Assembly (NCBI RefSeq): GCF_001949145.1
Contig: NW_019091381.1
Location: 1,770,648-1,791,132 of the forward strand
Source of the DNA: Acanthaster planci
Taxonomy: Eukaryota > Echinodermata > Asteroidea > Valvatida > Acanthasteridae
DNA length: 20,485 bases
Direction of reading: 5' to 3'
Shown here: one piece after another, positions 18,901-20,485 of the stretch
Position numbering within the stretch: the first letter of the stretch is position 1
Layout of the letters: each line of letters begins with the position of its first letter
Position numbers and translations under genes: made by a program
Notes under the pieces: generated by a model
Seen by the model: the letters and a program-made list of their open reading frames with translations, nothing else
Told to the model about the DNA's origin: nothing
The model's database searches: none

Positions 18901-19061
18901 TAGCTTCTAGGTTGACAAACAAAAGGACAGCCTGCATGTCCAACAGACAGACAGACAGGCCAGTCACATGACTTACCCCTTGCAGGTCTTGGCTCTTTGA
19001 TGATATGCTTTGTGATCCAGTTGACAAACTCGTTGAACAGGATTCCACATAAAAATGTTAT
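12859..19061 (-). CDS. DOLPP1: Dolichyldiphosphatase 1, six exons, N-terminus outside the window
   Basis: ER-membrane PAP2-family phosphatase that removes a phosphate from luminal dolichyl pyrophosphate so that the lipid carrier can be reused in N-glycosylation. The six exons (19061-18977, 16401-16302, 15876-15772, 15528-15438, 14845-14718, 12901-12859) join in phase to 183 residues and a TGA. All three PAP2 motifs are present: C1 K-x6-RP (fragment residues 18-26), C2 PSSHS (41-45) and C3 SR-x5-H (96-103). As in human DOLPP1, C3 has Gln where most PAP2 enzymes have Asp. Long hydrophobic stretches match membrane helices. The C-terminal block [20 protein letters not shown] with WFEYT is nearly human-like. 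About 55-60 N-terminal residues (human numbering) are missing because those exons lie right of 20485. The gene is convergent with PRPF38B. Confidence 0.94.
13424..13520. repeat. Left subterminal CAAGTC repeats of the hAT-like element
   Basis: About a dozen CAAGTC units, some as CAAGTCTCAAGTC, interrupted by poly-T. hAT transposases bind short repeated motifs near the element ends, so these are plausible (former) binding sites. Confidence 0.8.
14318..14450. repeat. Right subterminal CAAGTC repeats of the hAT-like element
   Basis: Direct copies of CAAGTC and CAAGTCTCAAGTC, grading into CTCGAGTC units next to the terminus. They keep the same orientation as the left block rather than being inverted, which is unusual for an element with inverted ends. 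Confidence 0.8.
14718..14845 (-). CDS. DOLPP1: DOLPP1 penultimate exon
   Basis: Acceptor GTGCTAG, phase 0. It encodes [20 protein letters not shown] and [20 protein letters not shown], then EA plus two bases of Arg. Human DOLPP1 has [25 protein letters not shown] and RAEAR at the same places. The donor is AG-GTAATT. Reading through instead of splicing would stop at once (AGG-TAA), giving a protein 13 residues shorter. Confidence 0.94.
14846..15437 (-). other. DOLPP1 intron carrying a small hAT-like MITE
   Basis: A 592-bp intron that contains the 219-bp element at 14983-15201. The remainder is unremarkable. Confidence 0.8.
14983..15201. mobile_element. Short hAT-like MITE (219 bp)
   Basis: The left end CAGTGGCATAGCTAAGGGGG and the right end (reverse complement CAGTGGTGTAACTGGGGTG) form imperfect terminal inverted repeats. 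The flanks are CACCTGTG (14975-14982) and TACCTGTG (15202-15209), an 8-bp duplication with one mismatch. This fits the hAT superfamily. The CAGTGGCATAGCTA-type end is typical of widespread invertebrate MITEs. There is no coding capacity. Confidence 0.8.
15438..15528 (-). CDS. DOLPP1: DOLPP1 exon with PAP2 motif 3
   Basis: Acceptor TTTCAG; the first base completes the Arg of the SR motif. It encodes [18 protein letters not shown] then [12 protein letters not shown] before GTATGT (phase 0). His103 of the fragment is the predicted nucleophile of the PAP2 mechanism. Human reads VYLLYHTWSQVLYGG here, so Gln at the usual Asp position is family-typical. Confidence 0.95.
15772..15876 (-). CDS. DOLPP1: DOLPP1 transmembrane exon
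   Basis: Begins after TGTGCTCAG, completing an Arg codon, and encodes [20 protein letters not shown] then [14 protein letters not shown], ending in phase 2 before GTAAGA. It aligns with the human segment ending [21 protein letters not shown]. It supplies a hydrophobic helix and the Ser of PAP2 motif 3. Confidence 0.93.
15877..16301 (-). other. DOLPP1 intron between the motif-2 exon and the transmembrane exon
   Basis: A 425-bp AT-rich intron with a GTACTA donor and a TGTGCTCAG acceptor. No repeat, RNA gene or further exon was seen. Confidence 0.8.
16302..16401 (-). CDS. DOLPP1: DOLPP1 exon with PAP2 motif 2 (PSSHS)
   Basis: Acceptor TTTGTTGCAG; donor GTACTA, a weaker than average donor. It encodes GNQEMLF then [20 protein letters not shown] and VLFIYVR. 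The [16 protein letters not shown] run is nearly identical to animal DOLPP1 ([15 protein letters not shown] in human) and includes the catalytic-motif His44 of the fragment. It ends in phase 2. Confidence 0.96.
16755..16784. promoter_or_regulatory. Two tandem X-box-like motifs (15-bp unit repeated)
   Basis: GTAGCCATGGAAACT occurs twice without gap (16755-16769 and 16770-16784). Each resembles the RFX X-box, with a perfect left half-site GTAGCC and a right half GGAAAC that differs at one consensus position from GGYAAC. It may be a functional intronic enhancer site or a simple 15-bp slippage duplication. Confidence 0.4.
16977..17215. mobile_element. 239-bp inverted-repeat MITE flanked by TATT
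   Basis: The left end GGGTAATTCCAGAAATTAGG and the right end (reverse complement GGGTAATTCCAGAAATCAGG) match at 19 of 20 positions. The similarity continues inward (GGTCCA against AGTCCA). Both flanks read TATT (16973-16976 and 17216-17219), a likely 4-bp target duplication. The superfamily is not clear from these features. The interior is non-coding. Confidence 0.8.
17300..17519. mobile_element. 220-bp TTAA-flanked piggyBac-like MITE
   Basis: It starts CCCTAACC after TTAA at 17296-17299 and ends GGTTAGGG before TTAA at 17520-17523. The body differs from the other TTAA family in this window and includes a poly-C run and short CCTAACC/GGTTAGG repeats near the ends. Intact TTAA on both sides with CCC/GGG termini supports piggyBac-type mobilisation. 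Confidence 0.75.
17759..18174. mobile_element. piggyBac-like MITE, copy 2 (416 bp, intact TTAA flanks)
   Basis: It begins CCCTAGCCATCCTCAATCC after TTAA (17755-17758) and ends GGCGGTTAGGG before TTAA (18175-18178). It is colinear with the element at 1888-2415 over the whole length apart from that copy's extra 112-bp unit and scattered substitutions. The inverted subterminal motif ATCCTCAATCCTTCAAAATCC/GGATGTTGAAGTATTGAGG can be recognised at both ends. There is no transposase frame. It is in a DOLPP1 intron. Confidence 0.88.
18481..18540. repeat. Palindromic TACATGTA/TACGTA-rich low-complexity tract
   Basis: Sixty bases made of alternating purine-pyrimidine tetramers such as TACATG, TATACG and GTACGTA, with several self-complementary 8-mers. 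It could adopt cruciform or Z-like structure. It is a simple sequence without coding content. Confidence 0.7.
18977..19061 (-). CDS. DOLPP1: DOLPP1 exon with PAP2 motif 1
   Basis: Starts in phase 0 after an acceptor reading TTTTTTAACCCTCCAG and ends in phase 1 before GTAAGT. It encodes [15 protein letters not shown] then [14 protein letters not shown]. Human has ISFLGGLALNEGVNWLIK and IQEPRP at this place. It contains the K-x6-RP signature (Lys18, Arg25, Pro26 of the fragment). Confidence 0.93.
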
Positions 19062-20485
19062 CTGGAGGGTTAAAAAACAAAGGCAATGAGCAGGATTTCT
19101 TTTCCGGGGAGGAAAGGGGAAGGGTTACAGCTAATTTCCTCCAAATATTACTCAGCTACTAAGCTTCCTGTGACTTCTACAATTCACTGACAACTAAGCA
19201 GTACATATGCATGACAACTTCTACCTTTTTTTTTTTTACACATTTCAACAAAACTGGGGAAAGGTCTACCCAATGTTCAGCAAAAGCCATTTCAATTTTC
19301 AGTACAAGATCCATCCAGTCCCGAAACTCAAGAGTTCCTTTCACAACTCTATAACTGAATTACTGGCCAATGTTCTTAAATTGTTTCTGAAAAATGAAAG
19401 GGGATTTAGAGTGTGGCAAATGGTCAGTTGTCTCAGAATCCTTTCTAAAGACCAGACTCAAGACCAGTCACAAGTAACACAGTGCACAATGACAAAAGAG
19501 GACTTGTGATGGTGTTAATCAATTGCAACACAGTCAGAAATAAATGTAGACACAATTTCCAGAACACAAACAAGAATCTTTTACACGTACACTTGTATGT
19601 AGGACATCACATGAGCCCTGTGGATGCATAGGCCTACACAAGCATACATGTACCAATAATCACTTCTGTTTTTATTTTTGCACGGAGGAATAAAAGGACA
19701 ACCATTAATGAAAAAAGATTTAAACAGCTGATTTGTCATTTGGATAGGTACATGTATGTGTACGGACATACGCAAATGCAATAGTATCCAGAATGTTTAT
19801 AAAAATGTACCTTTAAGGTATCCAAAGATAGATCAGGGGAATGCCACATGAGGGCCATGGCTCAGGGGGAAAAAAGCACAAACATTTGTTTTTGAAAAAT
19901 AACAAGAGAGAAAGGTGACTTTGTGGGGTCTGTTTCATTTCCCTTCTTTCCATGTAAAAACAAAATGAAACCTCATCCCTCAGAAAGGCCCCCCTCATCC
20001 TTCTGGCCTCAAAACCCCCCCCAAAAGATGCTCAGGTCCTGAGTCTATTTAGAGCTTCCAAGTTGCTCCCATAATGGAACAAGGTGATGGCCTTAGAATG
20101 GCAGTATTTGACATGAACATGCATTTTAACTGAAATACATCACTACGACTTTCTGATTTGATCAGAGTCACAGCTTCCTTCCTTGTCATCTCATGTTTAA
20201 GTCAGCTGATACTTTGCAGGCATAGGCTGCATCCGAATCTCTTGTCTAGAGATAGGTCTAGGTCTTCACTCCATTGGAAATGCATGGAGACGCGTAGACA
20301 ATAGACCTAGCCGTAGCTTTGGAAGCCGGTTTGAGACACTGCCATAGTGTTCAAAATATGCTTTAAATGTACATGCATACTAGCCTCTAGATAGAGGATT
20401 CCTTATAGCTCATTTCTGCAAAACCCACAGAAATGTCACTGCAGTGCCAGACTTTCTCACAATCAAATTAAAAGTGGCCAGCGTT
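19062..20485 (-). other. DOLPP1 upstream intron to the right edge
   Basis: No segment resembling the missing DOLPP1 N-terminal exons (a membrane helix followed by a short polar HT-ending segment) was recognised on the minus strand. These 1.4 kb are therefore taken as intron. Candidate open frames here are short and unlike known proteins. A possible small inverted-repeat element lies at 20225-20343. Confidence 0.6.
20225..20343. mobile_element. Candidate 119-bp MITE with ATA flanks
   Basis: The left end GGCTGCATCCGAATC and the reverse complement of the right end GGCAGTGTCTCAAAC agree at about 10 of 15 positions. Both flanks read ATA (20222-20224 and 20344-20346). TAGGTCTA and TAGACCTA lie inverted inside. 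The evidence is weaker than for the other elements, and the short 3-bp duplication could be chance. Confidence 0.35.

Larger units (their letters stand above)
16402..18976 (-). other. Largest visible DOLPP1 intron, with three transposon-derived elements
   Basis: A 2.6-kb intron holding inverted-repeat elements at 16977-17215, 17300-17519 and 17759-18174. It also has two X-box-like motifs at 16755, an alternating CATG/ACGT-rich stretch near 18481-18540 and a short CAGA microsatellite near 18941. No coding exon was found between the flanking DOLPP1 exons, whose phases join directly. Confidence 0.8.

Overview
The window comes from an animal nuclear genome. It carries two protein-coding genes split by GT-AG introns, in AT-rich, MITE-rich DNA. 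The echo of vertebrate intron positions, the style of the MITEs (piggyBac-like TTAA elements and hAT-like elements with 8-bp duplications) and the frequent palindrome TACATGTA suggest a marine invertebrate, perhaps an echinoderm, hemichordate or amphioxus. The species cannot be fixed from sequence alone. There is one ambiguous base (n at 664). No rRNA, tRNA, CRISPR, viral or bacterial gene was seen.

Left third, plus strand (about 1-7620). The gene is PRPF38B, a spliceosomal PRP38-family protein. Seven coding exons (418-576, 912-980, 1423-1574, 2536-2596, 4471-4593, 4760-4899, 4988-5459) join in phase into a 391-residue protein. It has a conserved PRP38 domain and a C-terminal Arg/Ser-rich tail encoded by one GC-rich exon. 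A probable 3' UTR runs to the first downstream AATAAA at 7609.

Right half, minus strand (about 19061 down to 12859 or lower). The gene is DOLPP1, dolichyldiphosphatase, which recycles dolichyl pyrophosphate in the ER for N-glycosylation. Six exons are present (19061-18977, 16401-16302, 15876-15772, 15528-15438, 14845-14718, 12901-12859). They cover all three PAP2 phosphatase motifs and the C-terminus. The N-terminal exon(s) lie beyond the right edge. The last exon is tiny, with 13 full codons plus stop.

The genes are convergent. Between their stop codons lie about 7.4 kb without a recognisable gene. This stretch contains a plus-strand AATAAA at 7609 and two minus-strand AATAAA at 7658 and 7678, so the two transcripts could end almost tail to tail.

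Six DNA-transposon-derived elements can be delimited: two copies of one TTAA-flanked piggyBac-like MITE family (1888-2415 and 17759-18174), a short TTAA element (17300-17519), a 1.06-kb hAT-like element with a perfect 8-bp duplication (13403-14457), a 219-bp hAT-like MITE (14983-15201) and a 239-bp inverted-repeat element (16977-17215). A seventh candidate is at 20225-20343. All but the first and the seventh sit inside identified DOLPP1 introns. No novel multi-gene system was found. The most notable observations are the MITE load of DOLPP1, stop codons embedded in splice-donor-like sequences at both genes' 3' ends, RFX-like X-boxes in introns, and the compact tail-to-tail arrangement.
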